A stretch of DNA of 64,000 nucleotides. Origin: Cyanophora paradoxa. Its lineage: Eukaryota > Glaucocystophyceae > Cyanophorales > Cyanophoraceae. A model generated the notes under the pieces. The model saw only the letters and a program-made list of their open reading frames with translations. It was not told the DNA's origin and made no database searches. Position 1 is the stretch's first letter; every line of letters begins with the position of its first letter. Location: the NCBI GenBank assembly GCA_004431415.1, contig QPMI01000453.1, positions 598,330-662,329 on the forward strand, read 5' to 3'. A program made the position numbers and the translations under genes. This document shows positions 1 through 11,923 of this stretch, in pieces.

Positions 1-969
1 TAATCGTGTTGCCGCGCATGGAGGCGTTCATGTTGAGGTGGCCGTGCAGCTCCCAGGATCCGCCAGGGCCGAGCAGCTGGAAGTGGCTGACCGGCGGGTG
101 GTGCGACGTCTGCTCGCAGAAGAGGGTCGTTCCGTCGGACATGGTAGCCTGGAACGTCTCGCCTGCGCCGGGGCCGGGGGCTCGCCTCGAGGGCCGGCGC
201 CGAGGGGCACGGCGGCGCCGGGCGCACCGAGAATGGGGTTGAACGGCTTGCGGTTGGTGCCGATCTCCTTGTGGAAGCCGGCGACGGAGAACGCGACGAC
301 GTACTTCAAACGCTCGATGGGGTCCTTCGTGCTCTCTGTAGGGGACGCGAGGTCAAGGCCAGCGGCGCGAAGCGCTAGCGTGCGAGCTTCGTGCGCGAAT
401 GACTGAGCAAGCGCCGAGAGGGCAGAAGGATACGTGCAGCCTTGGTGAGGAGAGGCGTGTAGAGCCAGAACTCGGCCATGCGGTCGAGGAAGGAGCGAGG
501 CTCGAAGAAGCGGACAGGCAGCGAGACACTAGAGATCTGCCCGCCGTGGAGCAGGTTCGAGGGCAGGCTCTTGAGGAAGTCCCATCCGATTCTGGCGCGA
601 ACCTTTCCGCGTGAACGCGGGGCGCTCCCGCCAGGCAGGGCTTACGCACTTTCGCTGCTCAACGATCTCGGCGGCATTCGCGTATATGAGCCCGCTATTG
701 CGACGTGAGCGTCAGCGGACGGCGCGAGCCCGGGAGGAGAGCGCCGCGGCTTGCCCGTTTGCGGCGCGACGGTCGTCCACCGAATCCACCTCCTCCAACG
801 GGAAGCCCGCAACCTGGACGTCCGGGGTCTTCGAGGGACCGGCCATTCCCGAGGGGCCCCCGCCTGAGCCGATGATCTTCGCTATTTCCTCCTCCGCAAG
901 GCGTTGAACATCGCTGAGCTCATCTTCCGCAGGTACGATTGCTATCGGAGGCCCGGCTTTGTCCGCCAT
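1..969 (-). CDS. Oxysterol-binding protein-related protein (partial)
   Basis: Lipid-transfer protein of the OSBP/ORP family, which carries sterols and phosphoinositides between membranes. The family fingerprint EQTSHHPPVSH lies at about 82-117, preceded by KPFNPILGETF at about 220-251 (split by an intron) and an upstream exon reading SNLLHGGQISSVSLPVRFFE at about 480-570. The chosen start is the ATG at 969 (MADKAGPPIAIV); an in-frame ATG at 1029 is the alternative. The gene is split by at least three introns and continues beyond the left edge of the window, so the C-terminal half of the lipid-binding barrel is missing. No PH domain is visible in the N-terminal part, so it looks like a short ORP. 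Exon borders between 600 and 720 are not certain. Confidence 0.85.
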
Positions 970-1203
970 GGCCCCTGTAGGCTGCAAGAAGCTCGCGGAT
1001 GGCTTTGGCCGACTTCTTCCCCCCTCCACCCGGGTACAGGTTTACGGGAAAGGCGGGAGGCCGGCGCCGCAAGCGCGCGCCGTCCTTAAGCTTGTCGTTC
1101 CTCTCTGCCCGGAGGAGCTCTTCGCAAGCTCCAAGTGCCGGGAGGCGGTCCGCGGCAGCAGCGGCCTACAAGCGCGTTGCAAGCCGACGGCAGCTGTCCG
1201 GAG

Positions 1204-1897
1204 ATGGAGGCGATACCGCGAGCTCGCTCTTTTGGCGCCATCGGGTCCCTGCATGGCAGTAAGCCCGAAGATGTTCTGCGCCAGGAGGAGGCCCGCAAGA
1301 AGGCCTACGCGCAGGAGCTAGGTCCGTCCTCCCGCCACTATCCTTCTCTCAGCCCGATGAGCTAGCCGCGAATGTCCGACCACCGCGCCGCGCCGCCTCC
1401 TGACGCGCCATTCCAGAGCGCCAGATCCAGGAGCGCAACGCGCGTAACCGGATGGAGAAGGAGATTGCCCGCGGCGGCAGGGACTCGTCCCCTTTCCCGC
1501 AGGCGTCCGAGCCCTACACGACGCCCAAGGGCCGGCCGTCCGCCCCGTGCGCACCCCGGAGCTCTCGCCGTGCTCTGCCCGAGCGACGCCGCGCTGACGC
1601 CTCCGCTCCGCTCGGACCGCAGGGAGCTCTACGGGGCGTACGACGCGTACGCGCCGCCGCCGCCGCGCGCCCCCTCGCAGCCCGAGGCGGGGGACCGCGG
1701 CGGCTACGGCGCGGGGCCCTCCAGCTCCTACTTCACATCGCAGCACGGCGGGCCGTCGCTGTGGCCCGCCGGCCCGGGCCCAGTCTCGCCCACCGGGGCC
1801 GCTTACGGCTCCGGGGCCGCGGCGGGGCCCAGCCCGAGCCCGCCATCCGGCCCCCCCGGGAACGCCGGCGGGTCGTGGGGCGCGTCGCCGCCGTACC

Positions 1898-1929
<32 letters not shown>

Positions 1930-3225
1930 TCGCCGTACCCTTCCGAACGGAGCCCGCCGGGGCCGCCCCCCGGGATGAGCCCCGGGCCGTACAGCGCCTA
2001 CGGGTCGGGGACGCCGTCCCCCGGGGGGGACAGCCGCTTCACGCGGTTCAAGGCGGAGCAGATGGACCCGGCGGCGCAGGTGGACAAGATGCGCAAGGCG
2101 GCTCAGCAGCGGGAGATGCAGGAGGCCCTGCAGCGCCAGATCGAGGAGAAGAAGCGGCGGACGGAGGAGGAGAAGCGCGAGCGCGCGCGGCGCGAGGCCG
2201 AGGAGGAGGCGAGGCTCCAGAGGCAGCAGGAAGAGCTCCGGGCCGCCCCCGGCGAGGGCGGAGACGCCGGCAAGCGGCGCGGGAAGGCCGCGGGCGCGAT
2301 GAACCCGGGCCCGGGGCCGGCTGGGACGCTCGCCGGCATCGGGAAGCCTGTGCCGCCTGGGGCGCCAGGCAGCACTTACAGCTCCGCCCCGCCCGCCGTC
2401 GGGGTACGCCAGGAGGAGGCAGGGCGCCCCCGCTGGCCCCCCCCGCCCCTCGAGGACCCCTCGGGCCCCGGGCCCGCTGCGCCCCTACCCCCCTCCCGCA
2501 TCCCCCGCGCGTCCAGGTCCCGTCCCGACTCGGTGCGCTCCCGTACCCCCCTCGCTTCGGCCGAGCGCTGAGCTTTCGCCGCAGCGGTCGCCGAGCCCGC
2601 CGCGCGACAGCGGCTACGGGTACGGCACGGGCGCCTACGGCAACGGCAACGGGGGCAGCTTCGGCGCAAGCTACGGCACGGAGCGGGGCGGCGGGGGCGG
2701 AGGGGGCGGGGGAGCGAACGGGGCGGGGTACGTCGACGCCCTTAGGGAGGCGGCCCTCTCTGAGATGAAGGACGTCATCCGGGTACGACAATTCCTAATT
2801 CCGCCCCCGCCCCCGCCTCCTACTCGCTCACGCCGATGTGCGCGCAGGAGCTGAGGGAGGAGAGGCAGGCGCTTAAGGCCCAGATCGGCGAGCAGGGCAC
2901 CGCGGCGGAGCGATTCCGCGCCGAGCGCGACGCGGCGCAGCGGGAGCGAGACGCGGCGAACGGCGAGCTGACCCGGGCCCGAAACAGTGCGCCCCGGAGC
3001 CTCTTCCTCTCTTTCTATCTTCCGACCCGCTTTTCTTTTTCGCCGCAGCGATCGCGGACCTGGAGCGGGCCCTGGCCGAGCGGGAGCGGGAGGTAGAGAT
3101 ACTTCGTAGGCAGCAGCGGGAGGCCGGCCCGCCCCCGGGGGTACCCATGGAGCGGCAGATCCCGGGCCCCGCCGGCGCCGGCCCCGCCTCCCCCGGCGGG
3201 CCCCTCTCGCTTTCCCCGGCCCCCT

Positions 3226-3256
<31 letters not shown>

Positions 3257-6069
3257 CGCGCGGGCCGCCGCCGCCCGCGGTGGACCCGGCGCCTCGCCCT
3301 CGCCGGCGGCTCGCCTCGGGGCCGGGGCCGGTGCCGGCGCGGCGGCCGCCGGGGGCGTGGCGGCGAGCCAGGAGCTCGTCCGGGCCTCCCTCGCGTCGGA
3401 CAGCAAGCTCATCTTCCCGGACGGGCGCATCCAGACCCTCAAGAAGGGCCAGGGCTTGGCCGGGGCCGGGGCCGGCCCCGCGCAGCAGCAGCAGCTCGAG
3501 AGCTCGCTCCTCCGCATCGGGCGCCCCTCCTCCGACGCAGCCGCTGCCGGGCGGCCCTCGACCCCTTCCGACCCGTTCTCAGTAGGGCAGGGCCAGGGGG
3601 CGGGCGCGCCCCCGTCGACCCCTGGGGCCCGCATGCTCGCCGCGTTCGCGGGGGAGAGCCGCCCCCTCTCGGCCGCCCTCCCCTCCTGGACAACCCGAGT
3701 GGACGTCGGCGTCTCCCGCATCCCTACCCCCGGCGCAATGCCCCCCCCGCCCCCGGCCTCCTCGTCCAGATCGGCCCCCGCCTCCCCCGCCGGCCGGGCC
3801 TTCGAGCTACCCCCCTACGACCCCTCCCGCCCGCCCTCCGCGCCCCTCCCCTCCCACTCCGACGTCCTGCCGTACCCCCGCGCCCCCGCCGCCGACGCCC
3901 GGCCCCCGACGGGGTACGCCCCCCCTCTCTCTCTCTCTACCCCCCCCCCTTCTGAATCTTTCTCGCGCAGGGCCGGCGTGGGCCTCGCCTCGATCCCGGA
4001 GGGCGGAAGCGCGCACGGGAACGCCGACGCCGACTCCGACCCGCTGCTGGAGGACACGGGCGGCCAGCGGCTCTCGGCGATCCTCCGGTCCATCGAGCGG
4101 CGCATGAAGGCGCCCCTCGAGGTCGAGCTCCCGCCTGGACCTAGGGCCGCCAACGACGACGACGCCGAACTCCGGTCGCTCCGCGCCTCTTTGGACGCGT
4201 CGCTGGCGGCCGCTGCGGCCGCCACCAACGCCCTCGCGCTCGCCTCGTCGCCCCTCGCCGCCGCCGCCCCGCCCTCCCCGGCCCACCGCGGCCCTCCCAT
4301 CTCCGTCTCTCCCTCCTCCGCCCGCGCCGGCTCGGCCGCGGCGCCCGCGCGGGCAGCGACGGCGGCGTCCCCGCACGGCGCGGCGGCGGGCCCGGCGGCG
4401 CGCTCGCCCCACGGCGGAGGTGGAGGCGGAGGAGGCCCATCGTTCTTCCTGCAGCCGGGCGAGTCGGCGGCGCAGACGATGGAAGCCATCCGCGCCCGCA
4501 CGCCCGAGCCGCGCCCCGCCTGGGGCGCATCTTCCCCCTCCGCAGCAGCAGCCGCCGCCGCCGCGGCCCCCGCCGTCCGCGCCAGCGGACACTCGGACTG
4601 GGGCGAGGCCGAGGAGCTGGACCCTGTACCCCACGGCGACGGGGACATGCCCGGCCGGCCCGCCACGGGCGGCGCCGCCTCTTCACGGCCCCTCACCCGC
4701 GCCGGGAGCCGCCCGGGTACGGCCGAGGACCGGCCCTACACGCCCTTCTCGGTCGAGGGGGAGGGAATGGACGAGGCCGGGGGTACCGGCGGCTCCCCCT
4801 CGGGGTACCGGGGTCGCGCGGAGTGCGCCGAGCGCCCTTCGAGCGCCTCCCGCGCGTCTCTGTACGCCGAGGACCCGGCGCTGAGGCCCCTGACCGCCGC
4901 CTCGGCCGCCTCCTCTTCTTCGCTATGGCGGGACACGGCCCCGCGCCACGCCTCCGTCGGCGCTCCGGCCTCGTCCACAGTGGGCGGCGGAGGCGGCGCC
5001 GGCGCCGCCGCCGCGACCGCGACCGCGACGAGCCTCTGGGGCAGCGGGCCCCTCGCGGCGCCCACGCTCTCCTCCGTCGGCCTCGGCGCCCCCTCCTCCT
5101 CCTCGGTGCCTTCCTTCCCTGCCTTCTTAACGAACGAACGAACAATCAAACAAACAACTAAACAAAGCCTTCATAGCCTTCTTAACACCTTCCTATCTTC
5201 CTTCTTCCTTCCTAGCTTGTCCTGACCGCGCCCGCTTCGCACTCGTGCAGAGCTCGGGACGGCGCCCGGCGCCCCGCGGGAGCGAGGGCATCGCGCAGGC
5301 GCTCGGCGGCCGCGGCCCTTCCTCTTCTTCCTCGGGCTACGGCGGCGTCGTCGGGGAGGGATCGGCCCCGGCGCGCCGCCCGCGCGGGTCGTCGTCGCCC
5401 CCGCGCCAGTCCGCCTCCCGCGGGCGCTCCCGCGGCGACGTCGATGCCGCCCCTTCTTCCTCTTCCTACCTCGCCCCGCCCTCCTCCTCCTCGTCCTCCT
5501 CCCGCCCCCGCGCCGTCTCTCCGACGCCGCAGGCACCCTCCTCCTCCTCGCGCGGCGGGCGCCCCTCCGCCGCTGCGCGCGAAGCCCCCGTCTCGCCGCC
5601 GGGCCCGGGTACCCCTCTCCGCCCCACCTCTGCCTCCGACGTCCTCGCCGCCGCCGCCCGCGCCGCTGGCGGCGCCGCCTCCTCGTCCCGATCGCTGTAC
5701 CCCCCGCGGTCCCCGGAGAGCCGGCCGTGGTCGGGCGGGGACCGCCCGGCGCCGCGGCGCCTGGACAACAGCGACCTGCTCGCCAAGTACGACGAGGTCC
5801 AGAGCGCCCTCGCCCGCGCCGCCGCGGCCCGCGCCGAGGCCGCCACGTCCCGCCCCACGACCGCCGCCTCGGACAGCGGGCGGCCCAAGACCGCCCGCGG
5901 GCGTACCCCCGAGGGCGCCAGGCCCTCCCTAGGCCTGGGTGGGGACGAGACCCCGGGCCAGGGCCAGCGGGTGGTGCTTAGCGCCCGCGCGGGGCCCAGG
6001 CCCTCCGGGGGCGCCACCCGTGTGGACGACGTCCTCGCCTTTGTGGGGCCGCGCATCGCCGCGCCCTGA
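1204..6069 (+). CDS. Large low-complexity coiled-coil protein, CSPP1-like
   Basis: Long Ala/Pro/Ser-rich protein with short charged coiled-coil blocks. Early exons read ARKKAYAQEL, then RQIQERNARNRMEKEIARGG, then a helix of RQIEEKKRRTEEEKRERARR type (about 2080-2250), then MKDVIR joined across an intron (about 2780-2848) to ELREERQALKAQ, and AIADLERALAERER (about 3050). This order of 'QxIEEKKRRKxEEE' helices and a 'DVIRELREER' block recalls centrosome and spindle-pole-associated CSPP1-type ciliary proteins; the match is by pattern only. Further introns lie near 1320-1413, 2400-2580, 3000-3048, 3910-3970 and 5130-5250. The last exon ends at TGA 6067-6069. The start at 1204 is a guess. Long homopolymeric Ala and Gly runs come from GCC/GGC repeats. 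The presence of a ciliary PIERCE gene in the same window is consistent with a flagellate. Confidence 0.55.
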
Positions 6070-6574
6070 ACGCTTTCATCATTTCTTAGCTAGATATAGC
6101 TTAGCTAAGCTATTGTTGGTCTCTCTGTTTCTTAGGTAGCGAGCTTAGCTTACAGCTTGGCTATTGGTCTCTGCGCCAGGCCTCACTGGGACGCCCCAGC
6201 GTCGAGCGACCGCGCTCCTAGCGCCCCCGCCGGCCTCGGAATCGATACCAGTACTAGTTTTCTGTCCTGTTTGTTCAATCGAAAGATCTAGAACGCACCA
6301 CTCAGCTGCAGGTCCGACACGACGGATGCACAGAACCATGGCCACACACGAATCAGATCTAGATCTAGATCTAGAGGTCTAGCTATAGGTACGTAGAGTG
6401 AAAAGAATTCTGCCAATGATGAAAATAAACTGTGAACTGCACACTACTGTAGAGCTAACTTAGTAGTAAGGGAATGATATGGTTTCAGTCGAGAAGAAGA
6501 AAAAGGCTGAATAGGGGAAGGGCCGGCGTAACAAGTCATACTCACTGCCACGAAGCGAAGAGGGGGCCGAGGCT
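6070..6574. other. Intergenic spacer between convergent genes
   Basis: AT-richer stretch between two convergent host genes. It holds short palindromic words in series (tagctaagctat at about 6095, agatctagatctagatct at about 6355-6372) but no convincing exon, RNA gene or terminator. Confidence 0.4.
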
Positions 6575-8319
6575 TCAGGCGGGCGGGGCGGCGGGGGCCT
6601 GGCGGAGGCCGGGGGGGGCCAAGAGGACCGCCCCGTAGCTGCGGAGGAGGTGCCGGAGGGGCGGGGGTACGGCGAAGGCTGCGGGGCGGGCCTCCGGGGC
6701 GGGTACGAGGAACGGCCCGGGGTACGCGGGGGCGGCCGAGAGCTCGTGGGCGGCGGTGCAGGCGCGGAGGCGGGCGGCGGCGAGCTCGTCCGCGTCTGCC
6801 AGAAGCGCGGCGCGGCGCTCCCGCAGCGCCGCCAGCGCCGCCGCCTCCGCCTCGTCAAAGAACGCGTTCACGTCCGCCGCGCACTCGGCGCGCTGCCGCT
6901 CGATCGCGGCGCGCGCGGCCGAAAGCGAGGGCGACGAGGCCTGGGCCCCCCCGCCGCCCGCCGGCCGCGCCTCGGACAGCTCGAAGCCAGCTGAGGCGGC
7001 CGTCGCCTGCAGCGACTCCAGGGGTACGCTGCTCGCGTCCCGCCTCAGCTGAGCAAGGAGCGCCTCGAGCTGCGCGGCGGCCCCGCGGCCCGCCCAGTGC
7101 CTCTCCTCGCGCGGAATGAAGGGCCGGCAGCGCGCCGCGCCGTCCAGGGCGACGTAGGGCCAGCTGCAGGGCGGGCGGGGCCGCCGGGGCCGGCGGGGCA
7201 GCGACGGCGGCGAGGGGCGCGCCCCCCGGGGCGTGGCGAGGGAGGTGGAGGAGGGCGAGGCGGGCGAAAGGCACTCGCCCTGCCCTCGGAGACCGGCGGG
7301 GGCGAGCTGGCGTCGGACGGGGCGAGTGAGGGCGGCCCGCCGCCGTGCGCGCCGTCTTCCGAAGGAGGAGGGGACCGCGGGGCAGGCCGCGGCCGTTTCG
7401 CCTTGGGCGCCTCGCCCTCGAGCGGGGCCGTCGGCGGGCGCCGCTGGGCCTGGGACGACGGAGGAGGGGGGGCGGGGGCGCTGGCCGAGGCGGGCGGGAA
7501 AGGAAGGACGACAGGGGCGGCAGGGGAGGCGAGGGCTGCGGCGGCCGGCCGGGGCGCCGTGACGCGAACAACATGGGAGCCGTCGACGGGTACGCCACTG
7601 CGACGGCGGCCCGCGGCCGGCCCACCACCGCCACCGCCGCCGCCGACGCCGCCGCTGCAGCCGCCGCCGCCCGAGGCGTCACGGGCTGGGCCGAGACCGC
7701 AACGACCGCCGGCCGCGCGACGACGGTAACGGGCACGGGGGCCGTGCTGCCGGGACGCGGGGCTCTCCTCTGCACCGCCGACACGACGGGCCGCGCAGCC
7801 TTCTCCACCCTCTCCTCCTCTCCCTCGCTCTTCACATCGTGCGCGGCCCGTCGCTCGACGGCCGCCGGAGCTTCCCGCGCCGGCCGCGCCTCGGCGGGGC
7901 GTGGCGGTTCCTGTGGCAGCTGCGGCTGCGGCGGCGGCTGCGGCGGTGCGTGCTGCGCGCTGCCGTCTCGCAGCGCTGCGTCCGCCTCCGCAACTGCGAC
8001 GGCGAACTTCCGCGCGAGCGACTTGGAGCTGATCTTCTGATTCCGGAGCTCCGGGTGGTCCTCAAAGTTCTTCACCTTCGCCGCGTATCCTGCGGCGCAA
8101 GCGGACCGTCAGCAGCGCTTCGAGGCACGTGAATGACTCTGCGCGGGGCCGCGATGGCGCCTGGTGCGGCGGGGGGCACGCATGCGGACCGTAGATCGAC
8201 GACTCTTGCTCCCCGCAATAGGCAACCACCACGCGCCCCTCCTTCCCAGCTTTCAGCGTGCCTGAAGCCTGCAGCTGTGCCACCAGCGCCGGTGCGCACA
8301 GTACGGCCGGCCAGAAGGG
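6575..8319 (-). CDS. PWWP-domain protein, low-complexity middle
   Basis: Probable chromatin reader. An exon at about 8220-8318, entered after a GTGCAG acceptor, reads PFWPAVLCAPALVAQLQ followed by KEGRVVVAYCGEQ, which matches the PWWP core (a P-x-W-P-A turn followed by a 'VxVxYFG' strand). The next exon, from about 8085, reads KVKNFEDHPELRNQKISS and then a helix (ARKFAVAVAEADAAL), as in the C-terminal helices of PWWP folds. The middle is Ala/Pro-rich low complexity in which the frame changes, so introns are likely. The C-terminus is alpha-helical and charged (FFDEAEAAALAALRERRAAL) and ends at TGA 6575-6577. The N-terminal exon with the first PWWP strand lies upstream of 8320 and was not found. 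Confidence 0.5.
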
Positions 8320-8967
8320 CCTGCACGGGCGGGTCAGATCGGCGCGTTCCCGCGCATTCCGCGCCACCCCCGTTTTGGAGGGCGTGAGCGGAGCGCATGT
8401 CATACGCACCAAGCGCCGCTGTCATCGAGCGCCCTGCGCTGCGCGTTAGCCAGGCGACCGAGGGCGCTGCCGGCAGCGTCGGAGCCCGCCGCTCACCAAA
8501 CCAGGCGAATCCCCTCGTCCGCTATCTCCATGCCCCCCGGAGGGCTCTTACTTCGCGCTCTAGCTATCTCCGCATGCCTTCCGCTCGCAACGCTCTCGCT
8601 ACGTCGAAGTCTTGGTCGACGTCGCGTGTATACGTATCCCCCTCGACTCGGCGAGCTCAGAACTCGGGAGAACGCTCAGCCGGCGCCAGCGCCGCCGGCG
8701 GCCGGCGCTAGCGCTGTATACGCCTGCAAGCCTGCAAGCCTGCGCTGCATGTATACACCGGCGCTAGCGCGAGCGCTGCAAGCCTGCAACTGTACATGTG
8801 TGCACGTGGCTCGATCATGATCTAAGCGCCGCGCTCTGCACTCGATGACGCTCGTATGATATTCTCTGCAGGCAACAGCACACACGCACAGCCTGCACGT
8901 TAACGCTCTCAGCTGCAGGCCAGAGGCCTATAGGCCTAGGCCTAGGCTGGACAGGCGCCGGCGCCTC
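8320..8967. other. Non-coding host spacer with palindromic words
   Basis: No supported exon apart from a possible missing first exon of the PWWP gene. The region is full of short self-complementary words and near-repeats such as gcctgcaagcctgcaagcctg at about 8721-8741 and ggcctataggcctaggccta at about 8924-8943, the latter just downstream of the alcohol dehydrogenase stop codon. Confidence 0.4.
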
Positions 8968-11923
8968 TCAGTCTGCAGCTGGCTCCGCGGGGCTGCCGGC
9001 GGGGATGCGGGCCGGGAACGCCAGCACGGTGCGGTAGCGGGCGCCCCGCTCCTCGAGCTTCTCCACCGCGCGCGCCGCCTGCCCGAACGGCAGGACCTCC
9101 ACCTGTCCGATCCCGGATCAAATTCGGATCGAATTCGAATCCGCGGAGGACCAGCTAGTGCTAGTATACTCGCATGGGGCCTAGCCCCCCCCTAGTACTC
9201 GCCTGCAGCGAATTCAAACCCTATAGCAAGGCCTCGGATCCCGGATCAAATTTGAATCCGCGAACTGGAAATTGAAGGAGAAACCCGCGCGCCTGGGGCC
9301 GGACGCCGTGCATGGCCGCGAAGCCCAGCATGTCGCGCATGGCAGCGGCGCGACAGCGAATTCAAACCCTATATACAGCTAGGCCTCGGATATATATTGG
9401 TCCCAGATCAAATTTGGATCAAATTTAATTCGGATCGAATTCGAATCTAGTACGCGCCTGGGGCCGGACGCCGTGCATGGCGGCGAATTCCAGCATGTCG
9501 CGCATGGCCCGCCGCCCGCCGATGACCGAGCCGACCACGGAGCGCTGGCGCAGGCTCAAGTCCCCCAGCCCCACCTTCGAAATGATGAGTTTGTTTGAGC
9601 GTAAGCTTAATTATAAGCTTAATTCAATAGCGTTCGTTTTGAGCTTTAATTTAAGCTTGAGCTGAAGGACCTTGAGCTCGGATTCGAATTCAAATTAAAG
9701 GACCTTGAGCTCGGGCGCGGCGTTCCCGACGATGCAGAGCGTGCCGAAGGGCCGGAGGAGCCGCAGCAGGCCCGCCCAGTTGCCCTCCGCCGGCGTCGTG
9801 TCCAGCAGGAAATCGAAGGGCGCGGCCCCCCCGTACTGCTCGAGAATCAGTTGCCTTCAGATCGAATTACACGATTAGAAGTACTAGTGATCGAGGGCCG
9901 GGTGGATTAGCTATAAATCGCCTGGAGTTATTCTAGCTTCTAAACTTCGAGCGGGAAATCGAAGGGGGCCGCCCCCCCGTCCTGCTCGAGAATAATCAGA
10001 TCCTCGAGATCGAGCTCGGCCCGGCGGCGACGTCGACGCGCGCCCGGCGGCCTTCAGATTAAATAAGAAGAAGGTAGCTCGGGCGGGCGGGGCCCTTCTA
10101 GGACTCGAAGGCGGGCGGGGTCCTTAAGCTTCTATTAAAGGATACAGTAAAATGACTCGGGACTCGGGCGGGCGGGGTTGTTCTATATTAAAGAATATAT
10201 ACAGTGAAATGATCATGGGATTTAAGAGCCTAGGCCCCAGAAGGGGGCCTAGATCAAATCAGAGGAAGGAAGAGGGCGCGCCTGGGACTCGAGGCGGGCG
10301 GGGTCCTTCGGGTCGTAGACGCGGAAGTCGTGCGCCCCGAAGCTGCGCGCGGGCGCCGCTGTGAGCGGAGAAGTCTGCGGAGGGGAAGGCGGCTAGGTCT
10401 ACATCTAGGTACCTAGAAAGTCTAGAAAATTTTAAATCAAAGGAAAACCTAAGTGAAGGGAATTTGGCATAGGGCGGCGGGGCGGGGCACCGGCGGGCGT
10501 CCTCGGCCTTCCGGTCGCTCGTGGAGAGCACCGTCACCTGCCCCGGCCCGCGGCGCGCGGTCAAGCTCACGCCAATCTTAAGGGGCCAGCGCGGGCCGCT
10601 ACCGGAGATCTAGAACTAAAGACAAATCGGGGGGGGGGCGAGGGCGCGCCCTGCAGCCCATGGCGCGGGCGAACTGCACGGCGAGGTGGCCCAGTCCCCC
10701 CAGGCTCACGATCCCGACCTCCCCGCCCGCCCGCGCGTACCTGATCACGAGGACGAAGTTTTGAATTCGAATTTGAGTTTGTGTAACGTTATAATTAACG
10801 GAGGGATGGATCGAATTCGGACCGCTGGAGGGGCTGGAACACGGTTACGCCCGCTGCGATCGCGAGCGAGCGCGTCAGAGGTGAGAAGGGGATAGAGGGG
10901 GGGGGACGAGGGGGGGAGGGGGGGGGAGGGCCGCGGGTACCGCAGAGGAGGGGGGCCGCCTCCTCGCTCTTCATGGAGGGGGGTATCTTGAACGCGAGGC
11001 GCGCGGGGGCGCGCAGGTGCGACTGGAAGCCGCCCAGGTTCCCCCCCGTGATGAGGCCGGCGGGTCCGCCCGGCTGCTCGCAGACTTGCTCCTGCGCGCT
11101 CGGACGGTGGGTGCTAGCGCCTCGGCCAAGAAACAAGGGGACTCGGAAGTTTAATTTAAGCCTATGAGCTTCGAATATTCATGATCACCTCGCCGGCGAT
11201 GCAGGACTTGCAGGCGCCGCAGGAGTCGCGGAGCCAGCCGAAGCCCACGCGGTCGCCCACCTTGAGCCCCCTCGCCGCCTCCTCTCCGACCTGCGCCGGC
11301 GGCGTGGCTAACGTGGGATCGAATTCGAATTCAAATCGGGCGCGCCCGCGTGACGAGGCCGACGACTTCCTGCGCCGGCGCCGGCGCCGCGCGCGGGCGT
11401 CAACGTCAGATCTAGCCACGCGAGATTGAATCTCGCGCACGTGGCCGGGAATCAGCGGGTACTTCGTGTGTCCCCAGAAATTGTCGCGCATCCACAGGTC
11501 GCTGCGAAATAATTTTAGAGAATTTGGGGTCGAAGGTGCACGTGCATGCGCAAGCTTAAGCGCATGCGCGTCCGCGGCCGCTCGCCTGTGGCAGACGCCG
11601 CAGTGGGTGACTGCGCCAGAGGGAGTCAGCGAGAATCAACGCTCACGAGGCTTACAGCTAATCGGGCACCCTGGACTTCGATGTCGGAGATACCGAGCGG
11701 CGGCGGCGAGTACTCGTATGGGCTGCGCGCGTCAGTGAGCCGGCCGGCGCGCGTTTTAATCAGAGAGAACGCACGTCAATTTCCCGCCCTTCTCCAGGTA
11801 TGCAAAGCCGGTGATCGTCGCGTCATTCTGCTGCGGAAGCGGCTCTTCCGAGGCCGCCGCTGCGCCCGCCTTGGATGCACTGCCGGGCCGCTCGGGGCGC
11901 AGCACGTTGATCAGCTTTTCCAT
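8968..11923 (-). CDS. Zinc-dependent alcohol dehydrogenase (CAD type)
   Basis: NADP-type medium-chain alcohol dehydrogenase, close to cinnamyl-alcohol dehydrogenases. About 13 small exons join in frame. They give MEKLINVLRP (start ATG 11923), then SPPPLGISDIEVQ, VTHCGVCHSDLWMRDNFWG (catalytic zinc Cys), TKYPLIPGH (second zinc ligand), VGDRVGFGWLRDSCGACKSC with a later CEQ (structural zinc Cys set), PPSMKSEEAAPLLCG, AGVTVFQPL, the nucleotide fold VSLGGLGHLAVQFARAMG (about 10660-10740), VTVLSTSDRKAEDA, HDFRVYDPKDP, FDFLLDTTPAEGNW, QRSVVGSVIGGRRAMRDMLE (about 9480-9560) and a final exon ending at TGA 8968-8970. One intron, at about 11596, has a GC donor (CACAG^GCGAGC). Several introns contain damaged copies of neighbouring exons. 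Confidence 0.9.
9108..9452. repeat. Degenerate exon-containing tandem repeats in an intron
   Basis: Within the alcohol dehydrogenase gene, the segment around 9289-9355 repeats the coding edge found at 9453-9516 (both read cgcgcctggggccggacgcc). The flanks share 'gaattcaaaccctata' and 'cggatcaaatttg' words at about 9208, 9358 and 9405. The copies are partial and carry different small insertions, so they look like decayed tandem duplications of an exon with its adjoining intron. Confidence 0.7.
9806..9999. repeat. Partial duplication of an exon edge
   Basis: The 5' edge of the FDFLLDTTPAEGNW exon at about 9806-9848 (gcggcccccccgtactgctc) reappears in changed form at about 9946-9993 inside the adjacent intron. 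A third related pattern, ggcgggcggggtcctt, recurs at about 10110, 10165 and 10291 around the next exon. Confidence 0.65.

Noticed and set aside
2048-2791. Minus-strand Arg/Pro/Ala-rich frame over the coiled-coil gene
   Set aside because: Mirror of GC-rich coding sequence; the plus strand has consistent exon joins and coiled-coil pattern.
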